Assembly (NCBI RefSeq): GCF_002287075.1
Contig: NZ_NSKE01000006.1
Coordinates: forward strand, 1 to 64,000
Direction of reading: 5' to 3'
DNA: 64,000 bases
Source of the DNA: Fodinibius salipaludis
Lineage (GTDB): Bacteria > Bacteroidota > Rhodothermia > Balneolales > Balneolaceae
Positions within the stretch are counted from its first letter, which is position 1, and each line of letters begins with the position of its first letter. This document shows, in pieces, positions 14,696 to 23,751 of the stretch. Both the position numbers and the translations under genes were made by a program. Under the pieces are notes generated by a model. That model made no database searches and was not told the origin of the DNA. It saw only the letters and a list, made by a program, of their open reading frames with translations.

Positions 14696-15634
14696 ATGGG
14701 ATTACGTAAATCATATATAGTTTGTCTACTGGCTATTCTCGTAGCAGGACTATCTTTTATTTTTATCTCTTGTCAGCAAACAACCCATCAAAATACCGAC
14801 GATACGCTTGCACGAGTCGGTAATGAATATTTAACAATTGATCAGGCGGTTAATAATATCCCAGAAGCTGTTTTATCCGAAGATAGTGTAAACGCTTTAA
14901 CAAAATACCGGGAGAACTGGATTCGGCAACAATTGTTGCTCCAGGAAGCAACGCGGCTTGGGTTAGATCAAAAACCAGAAGTACAACAAAAAATTGAGCG
15001 GGCACGAGAGGAAATTTTACGTCAGGCATTAAAAGACTATGTCTTGGCTTCTGAAGAAGACGATATGCAAATAACAGATGAGGAAGCCCGAACCTATTAT
15101 CAAGCCAATAAAGAACAGTTTGTGCTTGAGGAAGATTTTGTAAAATTTCGTCATATGCGTACAAAAACCATTAAAGAAGCCCGTAACGCCCGACAAGATC
15201 TGTTAGATGGGGTGCCCTGGTCCGAAGTTGCTCATACCTATGCCATCAACCCTTCTACTGTTATAAGCGAGTCTGATCAGTACTGGCCCATATCAATGGC
15301 AGCTCAGGATATTGATATCATGCACCGATATCTTACTGTTATTGGACAAAGTGAAATTTCCCCCATCCAGCGGGTTGACGGCGTGTATCATTTTGTACAA
15401 TTAATTGAAACCCGATCTGAGGGTGATCACCCTAACTTAGAATGGCTTATAGAACAGATCAAAGATTGGATGATATTGAATAATCGACAACGAAATTTCA
15501 GTTCCTATGTTAAGAATCTTTATCTTAAGGCCGAATCGAATAATGAAATAGAGACTTTTAACGTTTTACCTACTAAATTTAATCGAAACTCAACGCTTCA
15601 AGATACCCTTGAAAACAACTCAACGAATGAATAA
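14696..15634 (+). CDS. PpiC-type foldase lipoprotein (312 aa)
   Basis: A lipoprotein signal ends at Cys26 (FIFISC), placing the protein in the cell envelope. The mature part has a SurA-like N-terminal helical region (VGNEYLTIDQAVNNIP, a long Glu/Gln-rich helix) and a weakly conserved parvulin-like domain (about residues 130-240: EEDFVKFRHMRTKTIKEA). Several parvulin signature residues are missing, so it may act as a chaperone without isomerase activity. The next gene is surA and overlaps it by 8 bases, so this looks like a tandem pair of periplasmic foldases that arose by duplication. The Bacteroidota 'PpiC lipoprotein before SurA' arrangement fits. Confidence 0.75.
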   Translation: MGLRKSYIVCLLAILVAGLSFIFISCQQTTHQNTDDTLARVGNEYLTIDQAVNNIPEAVLSEDSVNALTKYRENWIRQQLLLQEATRLGLDQKPEVQQKIERAREEILRQALKDYVLASEEDDMQITDEEARTYYQANKEQFVLEEDFVKFRHMRTKTIKEARNARQDLLDGVPWSEVAHTYAINPSTVISESDQYWPISMAAQDIDIMHRYLTVIGQSEISPIQRVDGVYHFVQLIETRSEGDHPNLEWLIEQIKDWMILNNRQRNFSSYVKNLYLKAESNNEIETFNVLPTKFNRNSTLQDTLENNSTNE

Positions 15635-17015
15635 AGCCTATATACTGCTCTTTTTTGTAGTTTCATTAATTTTAACTCCCCTCTTATCACAAGCACAAAA
15701 TCAGCCATCTGATAAAAAATTAGATCAAATTGTTGCTGTTGTAAATGATCATATCATCCTCAAATCGGATGTTGACCAGGAAGTACAACAGTATATGATG
15801 CAGCTTCAGCAGCAACGGAATCAGCAGATCTCGTTTAGTAAAGAAATTTGGTATACCGTATTGGAAAATATCATTGATCGTCATGTAATGCTTGATCAGT
15901 CTAAGCGTGATTCAATTACGGTTTCTGACGATAGAGTGGATCAACAGATTAATCAACAGATAAATTCTTATGTTGAACAAGTGGGAAGTGAGCAAGCGCT
16001 GGAAGAAGAAATGGGACAGAGTATTGTCCAAATTAGGGCTGATTTGCGCGATAATTATCGTGAACAGATGATAGTACAACAGTTTCAGCAGCAAAAACGG
16101 GGAAATGTTTCCATAACCCGACCAGAAGTTGAAGAGTACTTTAATAAGATCCCACAGGATTCACTGCCAATGATCCCTGAGCGTGTAGCAGTATCACAAA
16201 TTGTTTCCGTCCCTCCTCCCTTGAAAAATGCCAGATCCGAAGCTCGAAAATTGGCTAAACAACTTCGTGATTCGGTACTAAATCATGGTAAGACAATTGA
16301 AGAAATGGCCAGAAAATATAGCGACGGTCCTTCCGCTTCCTCGGATGGTAAATTGCCGATGATGTCGATGGATGATTTTGTTGCGGAATATTCTGCTGCC
16401 GCCTCTGCCCTTGAGCCCGGTGATATTTCTCAGGTTGTAGAAACAAGTTTTGGCTTTCATGTTATTCGGCTTAATAAACGTCAGGGCGATCAAATTGACA
16501 CCAATCATATTCTTATTGAAGTTGATGACAAAAGCTATGATGATGAGGCTGCTAAAGAGGAATTGAAACAAATCCGGGATTCTGTTTTAACAGATGAAAA
16601 CATAACCTTTGCCAAGATGGCCAGACGTCACTCGGATGATCCTAATACGGCACCACAGGGTGGTCGAGTGTTAAATCCACAAACTGGTGAGCGACTGATT
16701 GCCCTTGAACAACTTGATCCTGCCCTTTATAGAATTGTGCTTTTATTGGATGAGGTCGGAGATATTTCGGAGCCAAAATCTTTTACCATGGGCGAAGAAA
16801 ATAACTCGCAGCGTGCCTTTCGCATTGTTCGCCTTGATCGACAGATTGAAGAACACAGGGCTAATTTAAAACAAGATTATACCCGTATTAAACAGGCTGC
16901 CCTACAAGAAAAACAGGCAAAGCATATGAGCAAGTTGTTGTCAAATTTACGTAAAAAGATGTATGTAGAGTATAAAATCACGATTCCTGAGCGCTACAAA
17001 AACACCAACTTTTAA
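15627..17015 (+). CDS. surA: Periplasmic chaperone / peptidyl-prolyl isomerase SurA (462 aa)
   Basis: Escorts outer-membrane proteins through the periplasm. Signal peptide at residues 1-24 (...LLSQAQ), then the SurA N-domain (IVAVVNDHIILKSDVDQEV). Two parvulin domains follow: the first about residues 180-290 (ISQVVETSFGFHVIRL) and the second about residues 295-400 (NHILIEVDDKSYDDEA, DPNTAPQGGRV). The ATG at 15627 is chosen over a TTG at 15609 because it gives a proper signal peptide; it overlaps the upstream stop by 8 bases. With BamD at 21779, it shows that an outer-membrane assembly route is encoded here. Confidence 0.92.
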   Translation: MNKAYILLFFVVSLILTPLLSQAQNQPSDKKLDQIVAVVNDHIILKSDVDQEVQQYMMQLQQQRNQQISFSKEIWYTVLENIIDRHVMLDQSKRDSITVSDDRVDQQINQQINSYVEQVGSEQALEEEMGQSIVQIRADLRDNYREQMIVQQFQQQKRGNVSITRPEVEEYFNKIPQDSLPMIPERVAVSQIVSVPPPLKNARSEARKLAKQLRDSVLNHGKTIEEMARKYSDGPSASSDGKLPMMSMDDFVAEYSAAASALEPGDISQVVETSFGFHVIRLNKRQGDQIDTNHILIEVDDKSYDDEAAKEELKQIRDSVLTDENITFAKMARRHSDDPNTAPQGGRVLNPQTGERLIALEQLDPALYRIVLLLDEVGDISEPKSFTMGEENNSQRAFRIVRLDRQIEEHRANLKQDYTRIKQAALQEKQAKHMSKLLSNLRKKMYVEYKITIPERYKNTNF

Positions 17016-17020
17016 GCAGT

Positions 17021-18013
17021 ATGAGTACTATACCTGAGGAATCGGTTGAGGCGGTAGATTTTTTCCGGGAGTCTTTTGATAAGATTCGAAAGGAAGTTGG
17101 TAAAGTAATTGTTGGTCAGGAAGAAATTCTTGACCAGCTTCTTATTTGCCTGTTTTCCCGGGGACACTGTGTACTTATTGGGGTGCCGGGGCTTGCTAAA
17201 ACGCTTCTCATTCGTACGGTATCTCAAACCCTGAATTTAAAGTTTAGCCGTATCCAGTTTACTCCGGATCTTATGCCCGGGGATATTACCGGTACGGAAG
17301 TTATTGAAGATGACCGGGAAACGGGTAAGAAAAGTTTTAAATTCGTTAAAGGGCCTATCTTCGCCAATATTGTGTTGGCTGATGAGATTAATCGTACCCC
17401 GCCCAAAACGCAGGCCGCTCTTCTTGAAGGGATGCAGGAATTTCATATCACCACGGCGGGACATACTTATCCTCTTGAGCCCCCATTTTTTGTTCTTGCT
17501 ACCCAAAATCCTATTGAACAGGAAGGAACTTATCCTTTGCCGGAGGCTCAGCTTGATCGATTTATGTTTAATCTTTGGCTCGATTATCCCTCTCTTGATG
17601 AGGAAAAGGATATTGTGAGCCAAACCACTTCACTTGGTGAAGCCCAAATAAATGCGGTATTAAATGCTGAACAGATAGTAGAACTGCAAGATTTAGTACG
17701 TGAGGTACCTGTTCCGGATGGGGTATTGAAATCAGCCGTTGAGCTTGTAACGAAAACCCGTCCACAATCTGAAATAGCTCCAGAATTTATCCAAAAATAC
17801 ATGAGCTGGGGAGCGGGACCGCGTGCTTCTCAATATTTAATCTTGGGAGGCAAAGCCAGGGCTCTTTCGCGGGGAAGATATAACGTTTCCGAGGATGATA
17901 TCAGGGCTCTTGCGAAACCGGTTTTGCGACACCGGATTGTCAACAATTATGCGGCAGAAGCAGAAGGATTAACAGCCGACAAGCTCATAGAAATGCTGCT
18001 TGACGAAATGTAA
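17021..18013 (+). CDS. MoxR-family AAA+ ATPase (330 aa)
   Basis: A chaperone-like ATPase that typically works with VWA-domain partners. Walker A GVPGLAKT, Walker B VLADEINRTPPKTQAALLEGMQE, sensor 1 ATQNPIEQEGTYPLPEAQLDRF and the C-terminal lid region (PRASQYLILGGKARALSRGR) are all classic MoxR. Length is normal. The start follows the surA stop by 5 bases, and the next gene encodes a VWA-like membrane protein. The usual MoxR partner DUF58 protein is not next to it, so the client is uncertain. Confidence 0.93.
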   Translation: MSTIPEESVEAVDFFRESFDKIRKEVGKVIVGQEEILDQLLICLFSRGHCVLIGVPGLAKTLLIRTVSQTLNLKFSRIQFTPDLMPGDITGTEVIEDDRETGKKSFKFVKGPIFANIVLADEINRTPPKTQAALLEGMQEFHITTAGHTYPLEPPFFVLATQNPIEQEGTYPLPEAQLDRFMFNLWLDYPSLDEEKDIVSQTTSLGEAQINAVLNAEQIVELQDLVREVPVPDGVLKSAVELVTKTRPQSEIAPEFIQKYMSWGAGPRASQYLILGGKARALSRGRYNVSEDDIRALAKPVLRHRIVNNYAAEAEGLTADKLIEMLLDEM

Positions 18014-18024
18014 ACACTATCATC

Positions 18025-20151
18025 GTGGACTTCATCTTTCAAGGATTCCAAGCTTCTCTCCCCCTTTGGGTTTATATCCTGATATTTGTCTGCACCTTCC
18101 TAATTACCTGGTGGTCCTATTCTAACGTTAAAAAAGGTGGCAGCCTCTACTATTATACACTCATAGCTTTGCGCACCTGTGTGTACTTTATTCTGCTGCT
18201 ACTTCTGATAAATCCATTTATAAAAAAAGAAAACTCCTATTACGAACCTGCCAATGTTGTAGTACTGCTTGATAATTCGGCAAGTACTCAAATCGAGAAA
18301 AAAGACTATCAGGGAAGTAAGAGCTACACTCAACTTTTGCAGGAACTTGGCTTATCCGATGAAACGAACGTCAACTATCAATTTTATAAAGTGGGTAGTC
18401 AGGCTGAGCAGTCAGAGATCGACAGTCTTACCTTTGATGAAGATCAAACTAATTTAACGGCGGGAATAGAAGCGATAAGGTCAAATCAGAATAATACTAA
18501 TGCGGCCCTGTTTATAAGTGATGGGATTTATACTACAGGAAAAAATCCCGTTTATGAAACTTCGAATATTAATATACCTGTGTTTTCAATCGGCCTTGGA
18601 GATACGACATTTCAGAAAGATGTTTTGGTTTCATCAATCTCAACGAACTCCACCGGTTATCTTAACAGTACACACAGCATAACAACCACAATTAACAGTA
18701 AAGGTTTTAAAGGGAACTCAATTCGTGTCCAGCTAAAGAAAAGAAATGAGATTCTTTCAGAAAAAGTAATTGCTCCGGAAATAAGGAACAGCAGTCAGGA
18801 AGTCAATTTTGATCTTTTGCTGGACCGAGAAGGCCTGCAACAATACGAAATACATGTTCCAACACTCAGTGATGAATCGACTTCAGCTAATAATACACAA
18901 CGATTTACAGTAGATGTTGAAGATGCCAAACAACAGATATTATCGCTTGCTTTGGAGGTACACCCCGATGTACGGTTTATTCGATCCTTTTTGTCAACAG
19001 ACGAAAATACAGAACTAATTAACCGAACCTGGCTTAAAGGTAATAATTTCATAGAAGGAACCTTTTCTTCCGCCGTGACCGATTCGCTGGACCTTGCTAT
19101 TATACATGGTTATCCAAGCGCAGGTTTACCTACAGAGGTCAAAGAAAAGTTAGCAATGATCGGGGAAAACATCCCCTTGATTGTGTTAGCTACCCCTCAA
19201 TTTAACCCTCAGCAATTTGAACAGGATGTTACAGGTCTTCCTGTTAATAGTACAGGAAGGTGGAATTACGGACAAATTTCACTTCTTTTGGAGGCCAAAA
19301 CGTCTGCTCATCCTATTACAGAACTACCGGGCGTTACCTATAATCAGCTTCCAAACCTAATGGGCCCCGTTGAAAATATTAGCGCTGCAAGCTATGCCAA
19401 CATGCTGTTCAGCAGTAGCTATCGTGGAGAAGATATCCAAAAGCCGTCAGTTATTGCTCATGAATTGGGGAATAAACGTCACCTGTTTGTGACGGCTTAC
19501 AACTGGTATCGCTTTACACAAGATCAAAATCCGGAAACCCAGGCTTTTGTAAGGCAGCTCTGGCAAAATATGATAAGCTGGACGGCCACAGATCCCAATA
19601 ACAAATTGCTTGACATTCAACCTCAGCAAGATTCTTTTACCGGTTCTGAACCGGTAATTATTGAGGGCTATCTAAAAAATGAGCGGGGCGAAAACGAGTC
19701 GGAAGCAAATATCACAATCTCCATAAGTTCCGACACCTTGGATGGTCGAATATATTCTATGGAAAATAGAGACAACGGGAATTACCGTCTACACATCCCT
19801 CCCATGGCCGAAGGAATCTATTCCTTTGAGGCAACAGCACAGAAAGGTGAACGAACGTTAGGCACTGAACGCGGAGAATTTTCTGTAAGTGCCTCAAATG
19901 CCGAATACATTGATATTGACAGAAATGAACAATTGCTTCGCCAAATTGCACGGAATACGGGTGGTCAGTATTTTCCTTTTGATTCTGTGGATGGATTCTG
20001 GAATCAGTTGGAAGAAAAGGGACTCTTAGATCGTCAAGAACAAGTTGACACGAAATTCTTTTACCTCTATCAGCATATCAGCTGGTTTATTCTCGTTATA
20101 ATCCTTTTATGCAGCGAGTGGATTTTACGTAAGTACTTGTCCCTGCCCTAA
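18025..20151 (+). CDS. Membrane-anchored VWA-like protein (708 aa)
   Basis: Two N-terminal helices (about residues 13-35 and 46-66) and one C-terminal helix (about 686-705) flank a large extracytoplasmic part. A VWA-like domain follows the second helix: VVLLDNSAST gives the DxSxS part of the MIDAS, and ALFISDGIYTTGKNP the later strand. The middle region (HGYPSAGLPTEVKEKL, then VIAHELGNKRHLFVTA) resembles the glutamine-amidotransferase-like fold found in such BatA/VWA membrane proteins. The start is GTG at 18025. It is 11 bases after the moxR gene and is its probable partner. The function is not known; envelope stress or stability roles are seen for other MoxR/VWA pairs. Confidence 0.75.
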   Translation: MDFIFQGFQASLPLWVYILIFVCTFLITWWSYSNVKKGGSLYYYTLIALRTCVYFILLLLLINPFIKKENSYYEPANVVVLLDNSASTQIEKKDYQGSKSYTQLLQELGLSDETNVNYQFYKVGSQAEQSEIDSLTFDEDQTNLTAGIEAIRSNQNNTNAALFISDGIYTTGKNPVYETSNINIPVFSIGLGDTTFQKDVLVSSISTNSTGYLNSTHSITTTINSKGFKGNSIRVQLKKRNEILSEKVIAPEIRNSSQEVNFDLLLDREGLQQYEIHVPTLSDESTSANNTQRFTVDVEDAKQQILSLALEVHPDVRFIRSFLSTDENTELINRTWLKGNNFIEGTFSSAVTDSLDLAIIHGYPSAGLPTEVKEKLAMIGENIPLIVLATPQFNPQQFEQDVTGLPVNSTGRWNYGQISLLLEAKTSAHPITELPGVTYNQLPNLMGPVENISAASYANMLFSSSYRGEDIQKPSVIAHELGNKRHLFVTAYNWYRFTQDQNPETQAFVRQLWQNMISWTATDPNNKLLDIQPQQDSFTGSEPVIIEGYLKNERGENESEANITISISSDTLDGRIYSMENRDNGNYRLHIPPMAEGIYSFEATAQKGERTLGTERGEFSVSASNAEYIDIDRNEQLLRQIARNTGGQYFPFDSVDGFWNQLEEKGLLDRQEQVDTKFFYLYQHISWFILVIILLCSEWILRKYLSLP

Positions 20152-20160
20152 CACGCTCAA

Positions 20161-21183
20161 TTACCCTACAGCTGGCTCTTTTAACGTGATTGATCCATCC
20201 TTCGTATTCATCTCAGCTGATAATCCCACAGGCAGAGTAATCATATTATCGATATGACCGATCATAGCCCCGGTAAAGGCTGGGACACCAAGCGGTTTGA
20301 TATGATCATCAAAAACCTGTTTAAGGCTCAGACTTTGATCGTTCGACATTTCACAAGAAGTACATTGCCCAAAAACAAAGCCTGAAATTTGTTCCAACAC
20401 ACCATTTAATTTGAGCTGTGTCAACATGCGATCGAGACGATATACGTCTTCCCCGACGTCTTCCAAAAAGAGAATGCTATTATCCCAATCAGGTAGGTAC
20501 TCTGATCCCATCATTGCTGATAAAACGCTCAGGTTACCCCCCAAAAGCTTTCCCGTTGCCTTTCCCGGGGTAATTACTGCTAATTCATCACAATCCTCGC
20601 ATAGATCCTTGTTAGGGATATTAAATACCTTTTGCTGTCCGGTAAGAACTTCTTTGAAATGTTGTTTTGTATAAGTTGTCCATTCAGATTTTCCTACAGG
20701 CCCATGGAATGTTATCAAACCTGTTTTTGCAAAAATGGATAGTAAAAGAGTAGTAATATCGCTATATCCGACCAGGATTTTAGGATTTGCCCGAATAGTA
20801 TCAAAATTAATGAGGGGCAAAATACGATTGCAGCCCCACCCTCCCCGAAATGGCATAATGGCATCCACAGAATGATCCGCAAACATTGCGTTGAGGTCGG
20901 CAGCCCGCTCTTCATCCGTACCTGCCAAATAACCATATTTATTACGGGCATTCGGACCTTCTTTCACCTGATAGCCCAGCTGTTTTACTTGTTTAACAAT
21001 CTCATCATACTTATTGGGATCTGGTAAAATAAATCCGGGACTTATCAGCCCAATAGTATCGCCTTGCTGTAATCTTTTTGGCTTGATTGCGTTTTTATCA
21101 TGGGAATAATCACCGGTATTTGCCAGAAAAGCGCCCAATCCTGCAGTTGATAAAAGCTTTAAAAACCCCTTTCTATTCATCAT
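20161..21183 (-). CDS. ldcA: LD-carboxypeptidase, peptidase family S66 (340 aa)
   Basis: Cleaves the terminal D-Ala from tetrapeptide stems during peptidoglycan recycling or remodelling. The S66 hallmarks are present: ISPGFILPD near the N-terminus, RGGWGCNRILPLIN, the nucleophile Ser in GYSDITTLLL, the catalytic Glu in FLEDVGEDVYRLDRML, and the His in the C-terminal GAMIGHIDNM. The N-terminus (MMNRKGFLKLLSTAGLGAF) looks like a signal or Tat-like segment with an RKGF pair, so the enzyme may be exported, unlike cytoplasmic E. coli LdcA. It overlaps nadD by 4 bases. Confidence 0.88.
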   Translation of the reverse strand: MMNRKGFLKLLSTAGLGAFLANTGDYSHDKNAIKPKRLQQGDTIGLISPGFILPDPNKYDEIVKQVKQLGYQVKEGPNARNKYGYLAGTDEERAADLNAMFADHSVDAIMPFRGGWGCNRILPLINFDTIRANPKILVGYSDITTLLLSIFAKTGLITFHGPVGKSEWTTYTKQHFKEVLTGQQKVFNIPNKDLCEDCDELAVITPGKATGKLLGGNLSVLSAMMGSEYLPDWDNSILFLEDVGEDVYRLDRMLTQLKLNGVLEQISGFVFGQCTSCEMSNDQSLSLKQVFDDHIKPLGVPAFTGAMIGHIDNMITLPVGLSAEMNTKDGSITLKEPAVG

Positions 21184-21782
21184 ACTTTTAACCTGTATAA
21201 ATTTTCGTTGTCAATAATCTTATTTACGGATGAAGGAACCAATCCGGAAATATCATCTCCATTGGCAACAGCATCCCGGATTTTTGTTGATGAAATTTGG
21301 ACTGGTTCATGATCAATAAAATGGAGATGATTCTTTATATTCTCATCTATGTTCTTAATATCTGCAGATGGTCGCCGGGCTACCAAAAGATTAGCATGAT
21401 CGAGAATCTTTTGCCAGTCTTTCCATTTCTTAAAATCTCGCAGTGAATCTCCCCCAATACATAAACGAAAAGTATATTCGGGATAGTTTTCCTCTAAATA
21501 CTCAAGAGTTTGAATAGTAAATGACGGTTGAGGTAACTTCTTTTCAAGATCACTGACTTTGACACCGTTAAAGTTCTTAAAGGCTGCTTGTAGCATTTCG
21601 AAACGCAACTGGTAATTAGTCTGCGTCCGACCAGTTTTATGGGGTGGATCTGGAGCCAACAGCACCCAGAGCTGATCAATTAAATCTGAATCCAAAAAAG
21701 ATTGGGCAATGGATAAATGCCCGTTGTGAACAGGATCAAAACTCCCCCCCAGTATTCCTATGCTCTTTTCCAGAGCTGTCAT
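21180..21782 (-). CDS. nadD: Nicotinate-nucleotide adenylyltransferase (200 aa)
   Basis: Makes nicotinate adenine dinucleotide from NaMN and ATP in NAD synthesis. The nucleotidylyltransferase motif GILGGSFDPVHNGHLSIAQ opens the protein, CIGGDSLRDFKKWKDWQ follows, and the C-terminal ISSTKIRDAVANG is the ATP-binding ISSTxIR motif. Length is normal. It overlaps both bamD (4 bases upstream) and ldcA (4 bases downstream), so the three genes are probably translationally coupled. Confidence 0.95.
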   Translation of the reverse strand: MTALEKSIGILGGSFDPVHNGHLSIAQSFLDSDLIDQLWVLLAPDPPHKTGRTQTNYQLRFEMLQAAFKNFNGVKVSDLEKKLPQPSFTIQTLEYLEENYPEYTFRLCIGGDSLRDFKKWKDWQKILDHANLLVARRPSADIKNIDENIKNHLHFIDHEPVQISSTKIRDAVANGDDISGLVPSSVNKIIDNENLYRLKV

Positions 21783-22675
21783 TGATTGGAATTTGTGTTG
21801 GCGTCAGGATCAACATCTTCAACAGAAACATTATCTTCATCCTCTTCTACAACGGGTGCCTCCTCAGGCAGCTCGGCTAATGCAGATCGAGCTTCATCCA
21901 CTAATTCCTCGGCCTCTTGGCGGTATTCACCGTTGGGGAAAAGTTGAATAAAGGTTTCGTATGCTTCTACTGCTTTCTGATAGCGTTCGCGCTGTTTTGA
22001 GGCAACACTGCGACCAGCATAAATGTTATAGGTCTTAATTTTATCAACCAACGCACGTTGCGCCCACTTTGTTTCGGGATATTTGTCGATAGTTAAATCG
22101 TAGTAGATAACAGCCGCTTCATATCGATCCGTACGCAAATATAAATCAGCAGAGTGATAAAGCTTTTTTGCGAGCTTTGTTCTCATTTCAGAAATATACT
22201 GACCGGCTTCATTAGCTTTTTCTGAATTTGGAAACCGTGAGTTATACAGCTGGAATTTTTCTATCGCTGTACGAGTGTACCCCTGATCAAGCTTAAAACG
22301 TGGGCTTAACTTGTAGTAACAGTACGCTTCCTTAAACTGTGCTTCTTGCCGTCTTTCTACCCGGGGGAAAAGAGAAATAAACCGCTCATATTCCGAAGCC
22401 GCTAACAAATACCGCCCATCGTTGTAATAGGATTCAGCCAGATAAAACTGGGCATCCTGACCATACTCGGTGCCTCGGGCAATCTGTACAACCGTTTCAA
22501 AAGCCTTGGAAGCATTAGAATAGTCTTCCTTTTCATAAAACGCCATAGCTTTATCATAGGCGACCTCGAGGGAATCCCCTCTTTGTATAAGATCGCTGTT
22601 TTTGCAGGAGGCAAAGACAAATGCAGCAAGTAAAAAACAAGAAAGTTTAAATGTAATAGTAGAAAGCTTATGCAT
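21779..22675 (-). CDS. bamD: Outer-membrane assembly lipoprotein BamD (298 aa)
   Basis: BAM-complex lipoprotein that helps insert beta-barrel proteins. The lipoprotein signal ends at Cys24 (VFASC). TPR-like repeats follow (AMAFYEKEDYSNASKAFETV, AQFYLAESYYNDGRYLLAA, FPNSEKANEA, YPETKWAQRAL). The C-terminus is an acidic tail (VVEEDEDNVSVEDVDPDAN), more acidic than usual. The gene is transcribed after the polyprenyl synthase gene with a 16-base gap and overlaps nadD. Confidence 0.92.
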   Translation of the reverse strand: MHKLSTITFKLSCFLLAAFVFASCKNSDLIQRGDSLEVAYDKAMAFYEKEDYSNASKAFETVVQIARGTEYGQDAQFYLAESYYNDGRYLLAASEYERFISLFPRVERRQEAQFKEAYCYYKLSPRFKLDQGYTRTAIEKFQLYNSRFPNSEKANEAGQYISEMRTKLAKKLYHSADLYLRTDRYEAAVIYYDLTIDKYPETKWAQRALVDKIKTYNIYAGRSVASKQRERYQKAVEAYETFIQLFPNGEYRQEAEELVDEARSALAELPEEAPVVEEDEDNVSVEDVDPDANTNSNQ

Positions 22676-22691
22676 TATTTTTGTTTGTGAT

Positions 22692-23687
22692 TTAATATTC
22701 GCGAGAAATCAAGTGATTAAAAAAATTGATAATTTCTTCTTTGTATTCTGAATCGTCAAACTCTTCAAGATGTTGCACTGCTTCTTGATAATGATATTGA
22801 ACGGCCTTATTGGTGTCTTCAATAATATTTAAATCGTGATATATATCGATAACTGTATCAACATCTGTGGCACTATTTTTATCATCGGTCAGTATCTTCT
22901 TTAACTGTTTTCGCTGCTTATTATTACATCGTTCCAGTGCAAGCAGTGTCAAATATGTCTTCTTGCCTTCAATAATATCCCCTCCCCTTTTTTTACCAAA
23001 CTTTTCGGGGTCAGCAATAGCATCCAGCAAATCATCTTGAATTTGAAAAGCAATACCGGCTTTTTTTCCAACAAAACGTAATTCATCAAGGGTACTATCT
23101 TCGGTTCCTGTCACAGCTCCTCCTATGGCCAGCGCTCCACTGATCAACGCTGCTGTTTTCCCTTCGATCATCTGGATGTACTCTTCAATGCGTACATCAG
23201 ACTGATTTTCAAACATAAGATCATAAGCCTGTCCTTCACAAACTCTTTCAGCACTGTCTAAAAATATATCGACGATTGTTCTATATTGCTCCTTGTTATA
23301 CAAACCTGAGTACCCGTAGTACTGCAGCTGTTTAAATGCCTTGGCATACATGGCATCCCCGGATAAAATTGCGGTATTGGAGTTCCACTTTTTAAAAACA
23401 CTGGGGTTCCCTCTCCTGGTATCAGCCCTGTCCATGATGTCGTCGTGTAATAACGTAAAATTATGGAGTAGTTCTATAGACAGTGCCGCAGGTAAAGCTT
23501 CTTCTACTTCTCCGCCACATATTCCACAGCCAATCAATGTTAAATACGGACGGACACGCTTCCCGGCCAATTCCAGCGTATAACGAACCGGATCATAGAG
23601 CAACGATGGTTCACCGGGCAGGTTCAGTTCTGCCAGCTTTTCATCAATAAGGTCAGAAAGTTTTTGTTGTCGTTCTGTTATTTTCAA
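22692..23687 (-). CDS. Trans-polyprenyl diphosphate synthase (331 aa)
   Basis: Condenses isopentenyl diphosphate units onto an allylic primer. Both Asp-rich motifs are intact: first LLHDDIMDRADTRRG and second FQIQDDLLDAIADPEKFGKK. The GKRVRPYLTLIGC and GKKTYLTLLALERC segments are also typical. Product length cannot be read with certainty; it could be a farnesyl/geranylgeranyl or a longer-chain synthase. The gene next upstream is fni, which supplies the DMAPP/IPP balance, so isoprenoid steps are clustered. The intergenic 23688-23751 contains a minus-strand TATATTTG (23716-23723), a possible -7 element 29 bases before the start. Confidence 0.9.
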   Translation of the reverse strand: MKITERQQKLSDLIDEKLAELNLPGEPSLLYDPVRYTLELAGKRVRPYLTLIGCGICGGEVEEALPAALSIELLHNFTLLHDDIMDRADTRRGNPSVFKKWNSNTAILSGDAMYAKAFKQLQYYGYSGLYNKEQYRTIVDIFLDSAERVCEGQAYDLMFENQSDVRIEEYIQMIEGKTAALISGALAIGGAVTGTEDSTLDELRFVGKKAGIAFQIQDDLLDAIADPEKFGKKRGGDIIEGKKTYLTLLALERCNNKQRKQLKKILTDDKNSATDVDTVIDIYHDLNIIEDTNKAVQYHYQEAVQHLEEFDDSEYKEEIINFFNHLISREY

Positions 23688-23751
23688 ATTCTTTCAGGCT
23701 GTATTTGTAAAAGGCCAAATATAAGTAATTTACAACAACATATTGTTGCTG

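Noticed and set aside
17021-20151. MoxR-VWA pair as a defence system
   Set aside because: The location between surA and ldcA and the envelope-type VWA protein fit the common housekeeping MoxR arrangement; no nuclease, protease or other effector gene accompanies it.
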